Positions 51,354-61,921 are shown, counted from the first letter of the stretch. The stretch: 64,000 nucleotides of DNA from Pseudomonadota bacterium (GCA_021808445.1 JAKBBP010000003.1:44442-108441); one strand, 5' to 3'. Program-made: numbers and translations. The notes: generated by a model not told the origin, from the letters alone.

Positions 51354-53084
51354 TCAGTGGGATTCGCGAGGCACCGCGTCGCCACGACAGCCCGTGAGAA
51401 AGTCCAGGTCGGCCCCCAGGTTGGCCTGCTGCACATGGTGCACATACAGGCGCACGTAGCCCGAGTCGGGCAGAGGCGGCGGGGTCCACGCGGCTCGCCG
51501 GCGCTCCAGCTCGGCGTCGTCCACCCGCAGTTGCAGGCGACGCGCGTCCACGTCGAGTTCGATCAGATCGCCGTCGCGCACCAGGGCCAGCGGGCCGCCG
51601 GCGGCGGCTTCCGGGGCGGTATGCAGCACGACGGTGCCGAAGGCCGTGCCGCTCATGCGCGCGTCCGAGATGCGCACCATGTCGGTGACGCCCTGGCGCA
51701 GCAGCTTGGGCGGCAGTCCCATGTTGCCCACCTCGGCCATGCCGGGGTAGCCGCGGGGCCCGCAATTCTTGAGCACCAGCACCGAGTCGGCGTCGACGTC
51801 CAGGTCCGGGTCGGCGATGCGCGCCTTGTAGTCCTCGATGGACTCGAACACCACCGCACGTCCGGTATGACGCAGCAGCCCGGGGGTGGCCGCCGAGGGC
51901 TTGATCACGGCGCCGTCGGGGGCCAGGTTGCCCCGCAGCACCGCGATGCCGCCCTGTGCCACCAGCGGCTGCGCCAGCGGGCGGATGACCTGCTCGTCGT
52001 GGCATGGGGCCTGCGCCACGTGGTCGGCCAGCACGCCGCCGGCGACGCTGGGTGCCTGACCGTGAAGCAGCCCGGCCTCGAGCAGGCGGCGCAACACCGC
52101 GGGCAGGCCTCCGGCGTAGTAGAAGTCCTCCATCAGGAAACGCCCCGAGGGCATGAGGTCGACGATGGTCGGAACCTCGCGCCCGAGGCGATCCCAGTCG
52201 TCCAGGTTCAACGCGACGCCCACGCGCCCGGCGATCGCCAGCAGGTGGATGACCGCATTGGTCGACCCGCCGATGGCCCCGCATACGCGGATGGCGTTCT
52301 CGAAGGCCTGGCGGGTCAGGATGTGCGACGGCCGCACGTCCTCCTGCACCAGTTCCACGATGCGCCGCCCGGCGCGCTGTGCCAGGTCGAAGCGCCGCGC
52401 GTCGACCGCGGGGATGGCCGCGTTCTCGGGCAGGGCGATTCCCAGGGCCTCGACCAGGCAGGCCATGGTCGAGGCCGTGCCCATGGTCATGCACACTCCG
52501 CTGGAGCGCGACATGCAGCGCTCGGCCTGCATGAATTCCTGCTCGCTCATCGTTCCGGCGGCGACCGCCTCGGCGAATTTCCAGACATGGGTGCCGGAGC
52601 CGATGGCCTGGCCACGGAAGCGTCCGTTGAGCATCGCCCCGCCGGAGACCACGATGGTGGGCAGGTTCACGCTGGCCGCCCCCATCAGCGTGGCCGGGGT
52701 GGTCTTGTCGCAGCCGGCCAGCAGCACCACGCCGTCCAGGGGATGCGCGCGCAGTGCCTCCTCGACGTCCATGCTGGCCAGGTTGCGGAACAGCATGGCC
52801 GTAGGACGCATCAGGGTCTCGCCCAGAGAGCTGACCGGGAATTCCAGCGGCAGTCCGCCAGCCTGCAGCACCCCGTGGCGCACACGGTCCGCCAGGTCGC
52901 GGAAATGGTGGTTGCAGGGGGTGAGATCGCTCCATGTGTTGCAAATGCCGATCACTGGCCTGCCGTCGAAGCTGTCGTCGGGAAGGCCTTCGCTCTTCAT
53001 CCAGCTGCGGTGGATGAAATTGTCCTTGCTGCGGCCTTCGAACCAGGCTTGGGAACGTCGCTTCTTGGGGGTGGATGACGACAT
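51354..53084 (-). CDS. IlvD/Edd family dehydratase (probable sugar-acid dehydratase: galactonate/arabonate type)
   Basis: CNTWSDLTPCNHHFRDLADRV; GCDKTTPATLMGAASVNLPTI; GAIGGSTNAVIHLLAIAGR; NCGPRGYPGMAEVGNM. Confidence 0.92.
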   Translation of the reverse strand: MSSSTPKKRRSQAWFEGRSKDNFIHRSWMKSEGLPDDSFDGRPVIGICNTWSDLTPCNHHFRDLADRVRHGVLQAGGLPLEFPVSSLGETLMRPTAMLFRNLASMDVEEALRAHPLDGVVLLAGCDKTTPATLMGAASVNLPTIVVSGGAMLNGRFRGQAIGSGTHVWKFAEAVAAGTMSEQEFMQAERCMSRSSGVCMTMGTASTMACLVEALGIALPENAAIPAVDARRFDLAQRAGRRIVELVQEDVRPSHILTRQAFENAIRVCGAIGGSTNAVIHLLAIAGRVGVALNLDDWDRLGREVPTIVDLMPSGRFLMEDFYYAGGLPAVLRRLLEAGLLHGQAPSVAGGVLADHVAQAPCHDEQVIRPLAQPLVAQGGIAVLRGNLAPDGAVIKPSAATPGLLRHTGRAVVFESIEDYKARIADPDLDVDADSVLVLKNCGPRGYPGMAEVGNMGLPPKLLRQGVTDMVRISDARMSGTAFGTVVLHTAPEAAAGGPLALVRDGDLIELDVDARRLQLRVDDAELERRRAAWTPPPLPDSGYVRLYVHHVQQANLGADLDFLTGCRGDAVPRESH

Positions 53085-53121
53085 GATGGAGCTTGGCGCA
53101 CGGGCTCGGATGGATGACTTG

Positions 53122-53135
53122 CAATCATCATACAA
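53122..53135 (-). promoter_or_regulatory. Operator candidate, reverse complement TTGTATGATGATTG, 37 bp upstream of IlvD/Edd gene
   Basis: Exact match to 37958-37971. Confidence 0.75.
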
Positions 53136-53216
53136 ATAAAGTCGTGCGCGACCAACTCCGAGGTATCCCTGATCCCGGATGCGCGGCCGGTGGGCGGCCG
53201 GTGGGCGGCCGCGACG

Positions 53217-54197
53217 TCAGTCCCCGGCGGGCGCGGGGATGGCGCGGCGCCGCGTGGCGCGGCGCAGCGACGGCGGCCGCTGGTCCAGCGTCGAGGTTTC
53301 GTCCGCCAGCGCCTGCCGGCCCGCGTCTTGCGCGAACTGCCGCCGATAGGCGCTGGGCGTGGTCTGGCGCGCGGCCTTGAACTGCCGGTTGAAATGGGCC
53401 AGGTTGCCGAAGCCCGAGCGCACGGCCACCTCGGAGACGGGCAGGCGGGTGTCGGCCAGCAGGCGGCAGGCGCGGCCGATGCGCAGGCGTGTGAGGTGCT
53501 GGCCCACGCTTTCCCCCAGGTGTTGCAGGAAGTAGCGATGCAGGCTGCGCGGGGACCAATGCGCGGCCGCGCACAGATCCGCGATGCGCAAGGGCTCGGC
53601 CAGGCGCGATTCCATCAGCGCGAGCACGCGGTTGATGCGCTCGGGTTCATGGCCCGTGGCGGCCCCGGCGCCGGCGGGGCCGGCGAATGCGCCGGGCGAA
53701 GCCAGCGCCTCGGCCGGGGCGTCCGCAAGGCGGCACAGCAGGTCCAGCGCGGCCGCCAGGCGTCTGCGCGGCTCGGGCGCGAGCAAGCCGGGAAGCTGAT
53801 CGCGCATGGCCCGTGCCTCGGCCTCGGGGAAGCTCAGGCCGCAGGCTCCGCGGCGCAGCAGGCGGTGCAGCGCCTCGTATTCCGGGCAGCAGTCGGCCAG
53901 GCGGCGGGCCCAGGCGCCGTCGAACCACAGCACGATCGCCACCTGCGGCTGCGTGGGGTCGAAGGAGCGGTTGGAGGACCAGGTATGGGCCAGGTCGGGG
54001 GGCACGAGCACCAGGTCGTCGGCGCCGTACTCGGCCACCGAATCGCCGATGTAGCGCCGGCCATGGCTGTTGAGGGTCAGCGTGAGTTCGTATTCCGGGT
54101 GGTGGTGCCACTCGAAGGGGATGCGCGGCAGGCGCCGGTGGTAGATGCGCACCGAGCAATGCTCGCCGAATTCCACATGTTCATACGCGGGCTTCAT
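53217..54197 (-). CDS. AraC-family transcriptional regulator with cupin N-terminus
   Basis: [23 protein letters not shown]-terminal AraC HTH ([30 protein letters not shown]). Confidence 0.93.
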   Translation of the reverse strand: MKPAYEHVEFGEHCSVRIYHRRLPRIPFEWHHHPEYELTLTLNSHGRRYIGDSVAEYGADDLVLVPPDLAHTWSSNRSFDPTQPQVAIVLWFDGAWARRLADCCPEYEALHRLLRRGACGLSFPEAEARAMRDQLPGLLAPEPRRRLAAALDLLCRLADAPAEALASPGAFAGPAGAGAATGHEPERINRVLALMESRLAEPLRIADLCAAAHWSPRSLHRYFLQHLGESVGQHLTRLRIGRACRLLADTRLPVSEVAVRSGFGNLAHFNRQFKAARQTTPSAYRRQFAQDAGRQALADETSTLDQRPPSLRRATRRRAIPAPAGD

Positions 54198-54303
54198 GGC
54201 GAAATACGCAGCAAGAATGGCCGGATCCTATCACTTTGCCCCTGCGCCAGCCCCTATGCTGCGCCCATCGCCGGAACACACATTCCACTTCCTGGAGACG
54301 ACC

Positions 54304-55578
54304 ATGACCGCCCTGCAGATCGACGACCTGCCCGCCACCATCCGAGCCGTGAAACAGCGCCTGCGCGAGCAGCTTCCCGACCACGCGCGGGTGTTCGCGC
54401 AGCTCGAGGCCGACATGCGCGCGCAGGCGGCGGAGATCGCCGAGCTGCGGCGCCAGGGGCTGCCGGTGATTCCCGAGATCGCCTACGAGGACATCGCGCA
54501 GGGCCGGGTGAGCGAGGAGCAGTGCCGGCAGGTGCGCAGGCGCGGCGCCTGCGTGATCCGTCGCGTGTTCGATCCGGCGACGGCGCAGGCCTGGGATGCC
54601 GAGATCGCCGACTACGTGCAGCGCAATGACCTGGATGCGCGACTGGCCCACCGCGCGGAGGACAAGTACTTCGGGCAACTGGCGTCGAGCAAGCCCCAGA
54701 TCTACGGCGTGTACTGGTCGCGTCCGCAGGTGCAGGCGCGCCAGTCGCCCGAGCTGAGCGCCACGCGCGTGTTCCTCAACCGGCTGTGGCGCAGCCACAG
54801 CGAGGGTCGGCAGCACTTCGATCCCGAACGCGTGCCCGCCTACGCCGACCGGCTGCGTCGTCGTCCGCCGGGATCGGACTCCCTGGGCCTTTCGCCGCAT
54901 TGCGACGGGGGCTCGGTCGAGCGCTGGATCGATGACAATTTCCGGCAGGTCTACCGGCATGTATTCGACGGGAACTGGCAGCAGTACGACCCCTTCGACG
55001 CGGCCTGGCGCCCCGAGGTGCGCGAGGTCGCCTCGCCCGCCGTGTGCTCGATGTTCCGAACCTTCCAGGGCTGGACCGCGCTGACTCGCCAGGGGCCCGG
55101 CGACGGTACCCTGCAACTGGTGCCCATCGCCAACTCCATGGCCTACATCCTGTTGCGCGCGCTGCAGGAGGACGTGCCGGACGACGACCTCTGCGGCGCG
55201 CTGCCGGGCCGGGCCCTGTCCATCGACGCCCGCTGGCATGCGCCGCTGTTCGACGCGCTTTGCTCGATCCCGTTGATGGAGCCGGGCGACGCCGTGTTCT
55301 GGCACTGCGACCTGATCCATGCGGTGGAGGATGCGCATCGCGGGACCGGCTACAGCAATGTCATGTACATCGCGGCCACGCCGGGTTGCGCCAAGAACGA
55401 TGCCTATCTGCGGCGCCAGTTGCCGGCCTTCCTGGAGGGGCGCAGCCCGCCGGATTTCCCGGCGGACGATTTCGAGACGAATTTCGTGGGACGGGCCGGT
55501 GTGGACATGCTCAGCCCCCTGGGGCGCGAGCAGATCGGGCTCGACCCACAGCCCGCAGCCAGTGCCAGGAGGGCGTGA
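54304..55578 (+). CDS. DUF1479 family protein (YbiU-like, putative Fe/2OG-type fold)
   Basis: [15 protein letters not shown]...; [21 protein letters not shown]. Confidence 0.85.
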   Translation: MTALQIDDLPATIRAVKQRLREQLPDHARVFAQLEADMRAQAAEIAELRRQGLPVIPEIAYEDIAQGRVSEEQCRQVRRRGACVIRRVFDPATAQAWDAEIADYVQRNDLDARLAHRAEDKYFGQLASSKPQIYGVYWSRPQVQARQSPELSATRVFLNRLWRSHSEGRQHFDPERVPAYADRLRRRPPGSDSLGLSPHCDGGSVERWIDDNFRQVYRHVFDGNWQQYDPFDAAWRPEVREVASPAVCSMFRTFQGWTALTRQGPGDGTLQLVPIANSMAYILLRALQEDVPDDDLCGALPGRALSIDARWHAPLFDALCSIPLMEPGDAVFWHCDLIHAVEDAHRGTGYSNVMYIAATPGCAKNDAYLRRQLPAFLEGRSPPDFPADDFETNFVGRAGVDMLSPLGREQIGLDPQPAASARRA

Positions 55579-55617
55579 AATCAGGGTTTATCCCGTGCGG
55601 GTTTTCCATTTGTACAT

Positions 55618-55704
55618 CGCATTGATTTATTTAATGCGGAGGGCAACAATGGCGTCGTTCCCGGATGCGGCCACGAGCGCATCCGGGAGCACTGACGCCA
55701 GTGC
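55618..55704. promoter_or_regulatory. Structured leader upstream of frcB-like gene: three inverted repeats
   Basis: CGCATT-N9-AATGCG (55618-55638); TCCCGGATGCG-N8-CGCATCCGGGA (55659-55688); GCACTG-ACGC-CAGTGC (55689-55704). Confidence 0.65.
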
Positions 55705-55755
55705 CGGCATTCCAGGCACACCATTCCACAAGCCCTGAGCACGAGGAGACGAACC

Positions 55756-56751
55756 ATGAAATACCGCTTTGCCGCGCTGGTCGCGGTGCTCGCCGGCGCC
55801 GCTGGCGCCAGCCAGGCCGCCGAGCCGGTGATCGGCCTGATCACCAAGACCGACACCAATCCCTACTTCGTGACCATGCAGAAGGGCGCGAAGCAGGAAG
55901 CCACCAAGCTGGGGGCCAAGCTGCTGACCGCTTCGGGTCGTTTCGACGGTGACAACTCCAGCCAGGTCACCGCGCTGGAGAACATGACCGCGGCCGGGGC
56001 CAAGACCATCCTGATCACCCCGGGGGACTCCAAGGCCATCGTCCCGACCATCGAGAAGGTGCGCAAGCAAGGCGTGATGGTCATCGCGCTGGACAGCCCC
56101 ACCGAGCCCGCCAGCGCGGTCAACGCCCTGTACGCGACGGACAACTATCAGGCAGGCGAACTCATCGGCGAGTACGCGGCGAAGGTGATGAAGGGCAAGA
56201 AGCCGGTCATCGCCACGCTCGACCTGTTCCCCGGCAGTCCGGTCGGCGCGCAGCGTCACAACGGATTCATGAAGGGCTTCGGCCTGGCGGCGGCTCCGGC
56301 CTCGAGCAATGAGCTGTCCAAGGCTTCCGACATCGTGTGCATGGCCGACTCCGACGGCGATCAGGCCAAGGGGCAGACCGCGATGCAGAACTGCCTGCAG
56401 AAGAACCCGAACATCAACCTCGTCTACGCCATCAACGAGCCGGCTGCCGCGGGTGCCTACCAGGCGCTCAAGCAGGCCGGGCGCGAGAAGGGCGTGGCCA
56501 TCGTGGCCATCGATGGCGGATGCAAGGGGGTCGAGCAGGTCGCGCAAGGCATCATCACCGCCACGGCGCAGCAGTACCCGCTGAAAATGGCCGCCTACGG
56601 GGTCAAGGCCGGAGTCGAGTACGCCAAGACCGGCAAGATGGTCTCGGGCTATCACAACACCGGCGTGAACCTGATCACCGACAAGCCGATCGCCGGCGTG
56701 GCGAGCCACGGCACCAAGTTCGGCATGCGCATGTGCTGGGGTAACCGCTGA
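55756..56751 (+). CDS. Sugar ABC transporter substrate-binding protein (FrcB/RbsB-like)
   Basis: Periplasmic binding protein fold (VIGLITKTDTNPYFVTMQKGAKQEATKLGAKLL). Confidence 0.93.
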   Translation: MKYRFAALVAVLAGAAGASQAAEPVIGLITKTDTNPYFVTMQKGAKQEATKLGAKLLTASGRFDGDNSSQVTALENMTAAGAKTILITPGDSKAIVPTIEKVRKQGVMVIALDSPTEPASAVNALYATDNYQAGELIGEYAAKVMKGKKPVIATLDLFPGSPVGAQRHNGFMKGFGLAAAPASSNELSKASDIVCMADSDGDQAKGQTAMQNCLQKNPNINLVYAINEPAAAGAYQALKQAGREKGVAIVAIDGGCKGVEQVAQGIITATAQQYPLKMAAYGVKAGVEYAKTGKMVSGYHNTGVNLITDKPIAGVASHGTKFGMRMCWGNR

Positions 56752-56759
56752 GCTGGCTT

Positions 56760-56785
56760 CCCCGGGGCCCTGCGGGGCCCCGGGG
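56760..56785. repeat. Hairpin, 11-bp perfect stem (CCCCGGGGCCC-TGCG-GGGCCCCGGGG) directly after frcB-like gene
   Basis: Direct reading. Confidence 0.9.
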
Positions 56786-56840
56786 CGACGCCGACCCGAT
56801 CCACCATCCGGCGCCCAGGCGCCGTGCGGAGACCATCGCC

Positions 56841-57812
56841 GTGAACGCCGTATCCGTTTCCCAGCCCGCGCGACTGCGCCTGAACTGGGCCAGCCTGGGC
56901 CCGCTGGCCGCGCTGGTGCTGGCCTGCGCCTTCTTTTCCACGCAAAGCAACCGCTTCCTGCAGTTGCAGAACTTCGCGCTGATCCTGCAGCAGGTGATGG
57001 TGGTCGGCACCCTGGCCATCGGCCAGACCCTGATCATCCTGACCGCCGGCATCGACCTGAGCTGCGGCGCCATCATGGCGCTGGCCAACGTGGTCATCGC
57101 CAAGCTTGCGGTCACACTGGGCTGGAACCCCTACCTGGCGGTGCTCGCCGGCGTGGCGCTGGCCGCGGGCATCGGCCTGGTCAACGGGCTGCTCGTGACC
57201 AAGGCGCGCCTGCCCGCGTTCATCGTCACGCTGGGCACCTTGAACATCGCATTCGCCGCCACCCAGATCTACTCGGGGGCGCAGACCATCACCGGGCTTC
57301 CCGGGCCGATCACGGCGCTGGGCAACCCGCTGATGGTGGCCGGCGCTCCCGTGCTGTGGGGCTCGCTGATCATGCTGGTACTGTACCTGCTGGCCTGGCT
57401 GGCGCTGCGCGAGACCGCGCCGGGGCGCCATGTCTACGCCGTGGGCAACAGCCCCGAAGCCGCGCGCCTGAGCGGAATCTCGGTGCACCGCGTGCTGCTC
57501 GGCGTGTACACCACGGCCGGAGCGCTCTACGGCATCGCGGCCTTGCTGTCGCTGGCGCGCACCGGGGTGGGTGACCCGCAGGCCGGACAGGTGGACAACC
57601 TGGCCGCCATCACCGCGGTGGTGCTGGGCGGGACCAGCCTGTTCGGGGGACGCGGACCGATCCTGGGCTCGCTGGTGGGCGCGCTGATCGTGGGAGTGTT
57701 CCGCAACGGCCTGACCCTGATGGGGGTGGAGTCGGTGTACCAGATGCTGATCACCGGGATCCTGGTGCTGCTGGCCGTGGCCACCGATCAATTCGTGCAC
57801 AGGAAGGGTTGA
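56841..57812 (+). CDS. Sugar ABC transporter permease (FrcC/RbsC-like)
   Basis: TLIILTAGIDLSCGAIMALANVV; VLGGTSLFGGRGPILGSLVGALIVGVFRNGL. Confidence 0.94.
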   Translation: MNAVSVSQPARLRLNWASLGPLAALVLACAFFSTQSNRFLQLQNFALILQQVMVVGTLAIGQTLIILTAGIDLSCGAIMALANVVIAKLAVTLGWNPYLAVLAGVALAAGIGLVNGLLVTKARLPAFIVTLGTLNIAFAATQIYSGAQTITGLPGPITALGNPLMVAGAPVLWGSLIMLVLYLLAWLALRETAPGRHVYAVGNSPEAARLSGISVHRVLLGVYTTAGALYGIAALLSLARTGVGDPQAGQVDNLAAITAVVLGGTSLFGGRGPILGSLVGALIVGVFRNGLTLMGVESVYQMLITGILVLLAVATDQFVHRKG

Positions 57813-57816
57813 GACC

Positions 57817-58638
<822 letters not shown>

Positions 58639-58651
58639 CCCACGACGTGCC

Positions 58652-59107
58652 ATGCTGAAGAACATCGATCCGCTGCTGACCCCCGAACTTCTCAAAGTGC
58701 TGGCCGAGATGGGCCATGGCGACGAGATCGCCGTGGTCGACGCCAATTTCACCGCGGCGTCCCTGGGTGCCGCCCACGGGCGCGTGCTGCGCCTGGCCGG
58801 TGCCGGGCTCACGGCGGCCTGCGACGCCGTGCTATCGCTGCTGCCCCTGGACGTGATCGACGCGGGCCCCGTCGCATACATGCAGCATGCCGGCATGCCC
58901 GAGGGGCAGCCCTCGCCGCTGCAGGCCCGGGTCATCGAGTCGGTGGTGCGCATCGGCGGCGTGCCGGCGAGTGCCTGCGAGGCGATGGAGCGCTTTGCCT
59001 TTTATGAACGCGTGCGGGGCGCCTGGGCCATCGTGCAGACCTCCGAGCCCCAGCCCTTCGGAAATTTCCTGTTCAAGAAGGGCGTGATCGTCGCGCTGCA
59101 GGCATGA
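58652..59107 (+). CDS. fucU: RbsD/FucU family mutarotase (fucose mutarotase-like)
   Basis: MLKNIDPLLTPELLKVLAEMGHGDEIAVVDANF. Confidence 0.92.
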   Translation: MLKNIDPLLTPELLKVLAEMGHGDEIAVVDANFTAASLGAAHGRVLRLAGAGLTAACDAVLSLLPLDVIDAGPVAYMQHAGMPEGQPSPLQARVIESVVRIGGVPASACEAMERFAFYERVRGAWAIVQTSEPQPFGNFLFKKGVIVALQA

Positions 59108-60384
59108 GAATGGAGGCTTCCGACGGCGAGCCGCGCCAGGACGAGGCGGCGCTGTCCGAGCCGGCGCTGCCGGAGTCGGCGCTGCCGCGCACCCGCGCCT
59201 GGGCGCGCGGCTCCAACCACGTCGGAATGCGTCAGTTCAACGAGCGCGTGGTGCTGCAGGCCATCCGGGTGCACGGCAGCTGCTCCAAGGCGGAGATCGC
59301 CCGCAGCACCCATCTGACGGCGCAGACCGTGCAGCAGATCATCGGCCGGCTGGAGGCCGACGGGCTGGTGCTCAAGCAGGGGAGGGTGCGCGGGCGCATC
59401 GGCCAGCCCTCGGTGCCCATGGCCCTGAACGCCGACGGGGCCTACGCCATCGGCCTGACCATCGGTCGTCGCAATGCCGAGGTGCTGTTGGTGGACTTCT
59501 GCGCCAAGGTGCGAAGGCGCCTGAACGTGGAGTACGCCTTTCCCGACCCGGCCTCCCTGTTCGGGCGCATCGCCGAGATGGTCTCGAGCCTGCTGGATGA
59601 CCTGGGGCCCACGCAATCGCAATTGCTCTGCGGCATCGGCGTGGCCGCGCCGCTGTCGCTGGAGGCCTGGCAGGGCCTGCTGGGCTTCGAGTCGCAGGCG
59701 CGTTCCTGGGAAGGCATCGACATCCGTGCCCGGGTGGAGCAGATGTTCGGTCTGCCGGTGCGTTTCATCAAGGACACCAGCGCGGCCTGCGTGGCCGAGC
59801 TGGTGATCGGGCGCGGGCACGACACCCGTGACTTCCTGTACCTGTTCATGGACACCTTCATCGGTGGCGGCCTGGTGCTGAACAACCAGTTGCAGGTGGG
59901 CCTGCACGGCAACGCCGGCGCCGTGGGCTCGCTGCCGGTGCGCCTGGCGGTCGCCGGGCAGCAGCGGCCCGAGCAACTGCTCGGCGTGGCCTCGCTGCAC
60001 CAGTTGCAGGCCGCGTACCGCGATGCCGGGCTGGACCCGCTGGCCTGGCGTGACGAGCGTGCGCTGCGAGCCCCGTGGCGAGAGCACACCCTGCGCTGGA
60101 TCGACTCCGCCGCCGGGGCCATCGCCCTGGCGATCCACAATGTCATCTGCCTGCTCGACATCGACAATGTGATCATGGACGGCTCCTTCAGCGAGCCCCT
60201 GCGCGATGCGCTGCTCGAGCGCCTGCCCGCGGCGATGGACGGCTACGACTGGCAGGGGGTGGTGCGCCCCCGCATCCACCCCGGCGCCGTCGGCGCCGAC
60301 GCGCGCGCCCTCGGCGCTGCGCTGCTGCCGCTGTACGCCGAGTTCATGCCCAGCCCCGAACTTTTCCTGAAGGCGCTACGCTGA
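59104..60384 (+). CDS. ROK family transcriptional regulator
   Basis: N-terminal HTH (SCSKAEIARSTHLTAQTVQQIIGRLEADGLV), ROK domain; overlaps fucU stop. Confidence 0.92.
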   Translation: MRMEASDGEPRQDEAALSEPALPESALPRTRAWARGSNHVGMRQFNERVVLQAIRVHGSCSKAEIARSTHLTAQTVQQIIGRLEADGLVLKQGRVRGRIGQPSVPMALNADGAYAIGLTIGRRNAEVLLVDFCAKVRRRLNVEYAFPDPASLFGRIAEMVSSLLDDLGPTQSQLLCGIGVAAPLSLEAWQGLLGFESQARSWEGIDIRARVEQMFGLPVRFIKDTSAACVAELVIGRGHDTRDFLYLFMDTFIGGGLVLNNQLQVGLHGNAGAVGSLPVRLAVAGQQRPEQLLGVASLHQLQAAYRDAGLDPLAWRDERALRAPWREHTLRWIDSAAGAIALAIHNVICLLDIDNVIMDGSFSEPLRDALLERLPAAMDGYDWQGVVRPRIHPGAVGADARALGAALLPLYAEFMPSPELFLKALR

Positions 60385-60417
60385 GGCCTGCGTCTTCCTT
60401 CGATCCTCACGCATCCG

Positions 60418-61479
60418 ATGACCCTCCAATTTCCCAACTACCAGGCGGATCCCCAACGCTACGACGGACGCATGCCCATGCGCAGCTGCGGGCGCAGCGG
60501 GCTTCAGCTGCCGCTGCTGTCGCTGGGCCTGTGGCACAACTTCGGCGACGCCTCCTCCCTGCAGAACCAGCGCGACATGCTGCGCACGGCCTTCGACCTG
60601 GGGATCACCCACTTCGACCTGGCCAACAACTACGGTCCGCCCTATGGCAGCGCCGAGTCCAATTTCGGGGAGTTGCTGCGCCGGGATTTCCGCCCCTATC
60701 GCGATGAACTGATCATCTCCACCAAGGCCGGCTGGGACATGTGGCCCGGTCCCTACGGCCAGGGCGGAGGCTCGCGCAAGTACGTGCTGGCCAGCCTGGA
60801 CCAGAGCCTGGCTCGCATGGGGCTGGACTATGTCGACATCTTCTACTCCCATCGTTTCGATGCCCATACCCCGCTGGAGGAGACGGCGGGGGCGCTGGCC
60901 ACGGCCGTGCACAGCGGACGAGCGCTGTACGTGGGGATTTCCTCCTACTCTCCCGCGTCCACCCGCAAGATGGCCGCGCTGCTGGCCGAGCACAAGGTGC
61001 CGCTGCTGATCCATCAGCCCTCCTACAACCTGCTCAATCGCTGGATCGAGCCCGAATTGCTCGGGACCCTGGACGACGTGGGGGCCGGTTGCATCACCTT
61101 CACCGCGCTGGCCCAGGGGCTGCTGACCGGCAAATACCTGGACGGCATCCCCCAGGACGCCCGCATCCACCGCCCGGGCGGCGGTTCCCTGCGCCCGGAG
61201 CACCTGAGCGAGGCCAACATCTCGCGCGTGCGGGCGCTGAACGCGATGGCCCAGCGGCGCGGCCAGTCGCTGGCGCAGATGGCCCTGGCCTGGGTGCTGC
61301 GGGATCCCCGCGTGACGTCCACGCTGATTGGTGCCAGCCGCGCCGAACAGATCGTGGAGAACGTCGGCGCCCTGCGCAATCTGGACTTCTCGGCCGAGGA
61401 ACTCGCCGAGATCGACCGCCACGCCCAGGAGGGCGGGGTGGACTTGTGGCGCGCGCCGTCCACCGACCAGGCCTTGTGA
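60418..61479 (+). CDS. Aldo/keto reductase (L-glyceraldehyde 3-phosphate reductase/YghZ-like)
   Basis: FDLANNYGPPYGSAESNFGELL; STKAGWDMWPGPYGQGGGSRKYVLASLDQSLARMGLDYVDIFYSHR. Confidence 0.93.
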   Translation: MTLQFPNYQADPQRYDGRMPMRSCGRSGLQLPLLSLGLWHNFGDASSLQNQRDMLRTAFDLGITHFDLANNYGPPYGSAESNFGELLRRDFRPYRDELIISTKAGWDMWPGPYGQGGGSRKYVLASLDQSLARMGLDYVDIFYSHRFDAHTPLEETAGALATAVHSGRALYVGISSYSPASTRKMAALLAEHKVPLLIHQPSYNLLNRWIEPELLGTLDDVGAGCITFTALAQGLLTGKYLDGIPQDARIHRPGGGSLRPEHLSEANISRVRALNAMAQRRGQSLAQMALAWVLRDPRVTSTLIGASRAEQIVENVGALRNLDFSAEELAEIDRHAQEGGVDLWRAPSTDQAL

Positions 61480-61618
61480 ACGAGGGGGTGCCGGGCCGTT
61501 CCCGGCACCGCTTGTATCCGCCGCGCTACACCCGCGATGACGGCGTGCCGGAAACTGGGCGGATCCGTAGAATCCCTGATATCCCAAGTCTCGCCGCGCA
61601 CGCGCGCGGCTGGTCGAC

Positions 61619-61921
61619 ATGCGCATCGAGCTGTCTGTTCTCATCGGCACCGTGGCTGCCAGCCTGACCACCTTGTCGTTCGTTCCGCAGGCCGTTCGCA
61701 CCTTCCGCACCCGCGACGTCCGGGGCATTTCGCTATGGGCCTACGGGATGTTCTGCCTCGGCGTGGCGCTATGGGTGCTGTACGGCATCTACCTGGCTTC
61801 GCTGCCGGTCATCCTGGCCAACGTGGTGACCCTGGCGCTGGCGCTGGTCATCCTGGGGATGCGCGTGCGCTTCGCGCTGAGCGACCGACCACCGAGCGGC
61901 CGGACCGACGCGCTGCTCTGA
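61619..61921 (+). CDS. SemiSWEET-type sugar transporter (PQ-loop)
   Basis: About 100 aa, three TM; SLTTLSFVPQAVRTFRTRDVRGISLWAYGMFCLGVALWVLYGI. Confidence 0.9.
   Translation: MRIELSVLIGTVAASLTTLSFVPQAVRTFRTRDVRGISLWAYGMFCLGVALWVLYGIYLASLPVILANVVTLALALVILGMRVRFALSDRPPSGRTDALL

Noticed and set aside
48099-53078. 1659-aa ORF on + strand
   Set aside because: Fully antisense to five well-supported genes (GH42, MalK, IlvD/Edd etc.); His/Gln/Arg-rich composition typical of a GC-rich shadow frame.
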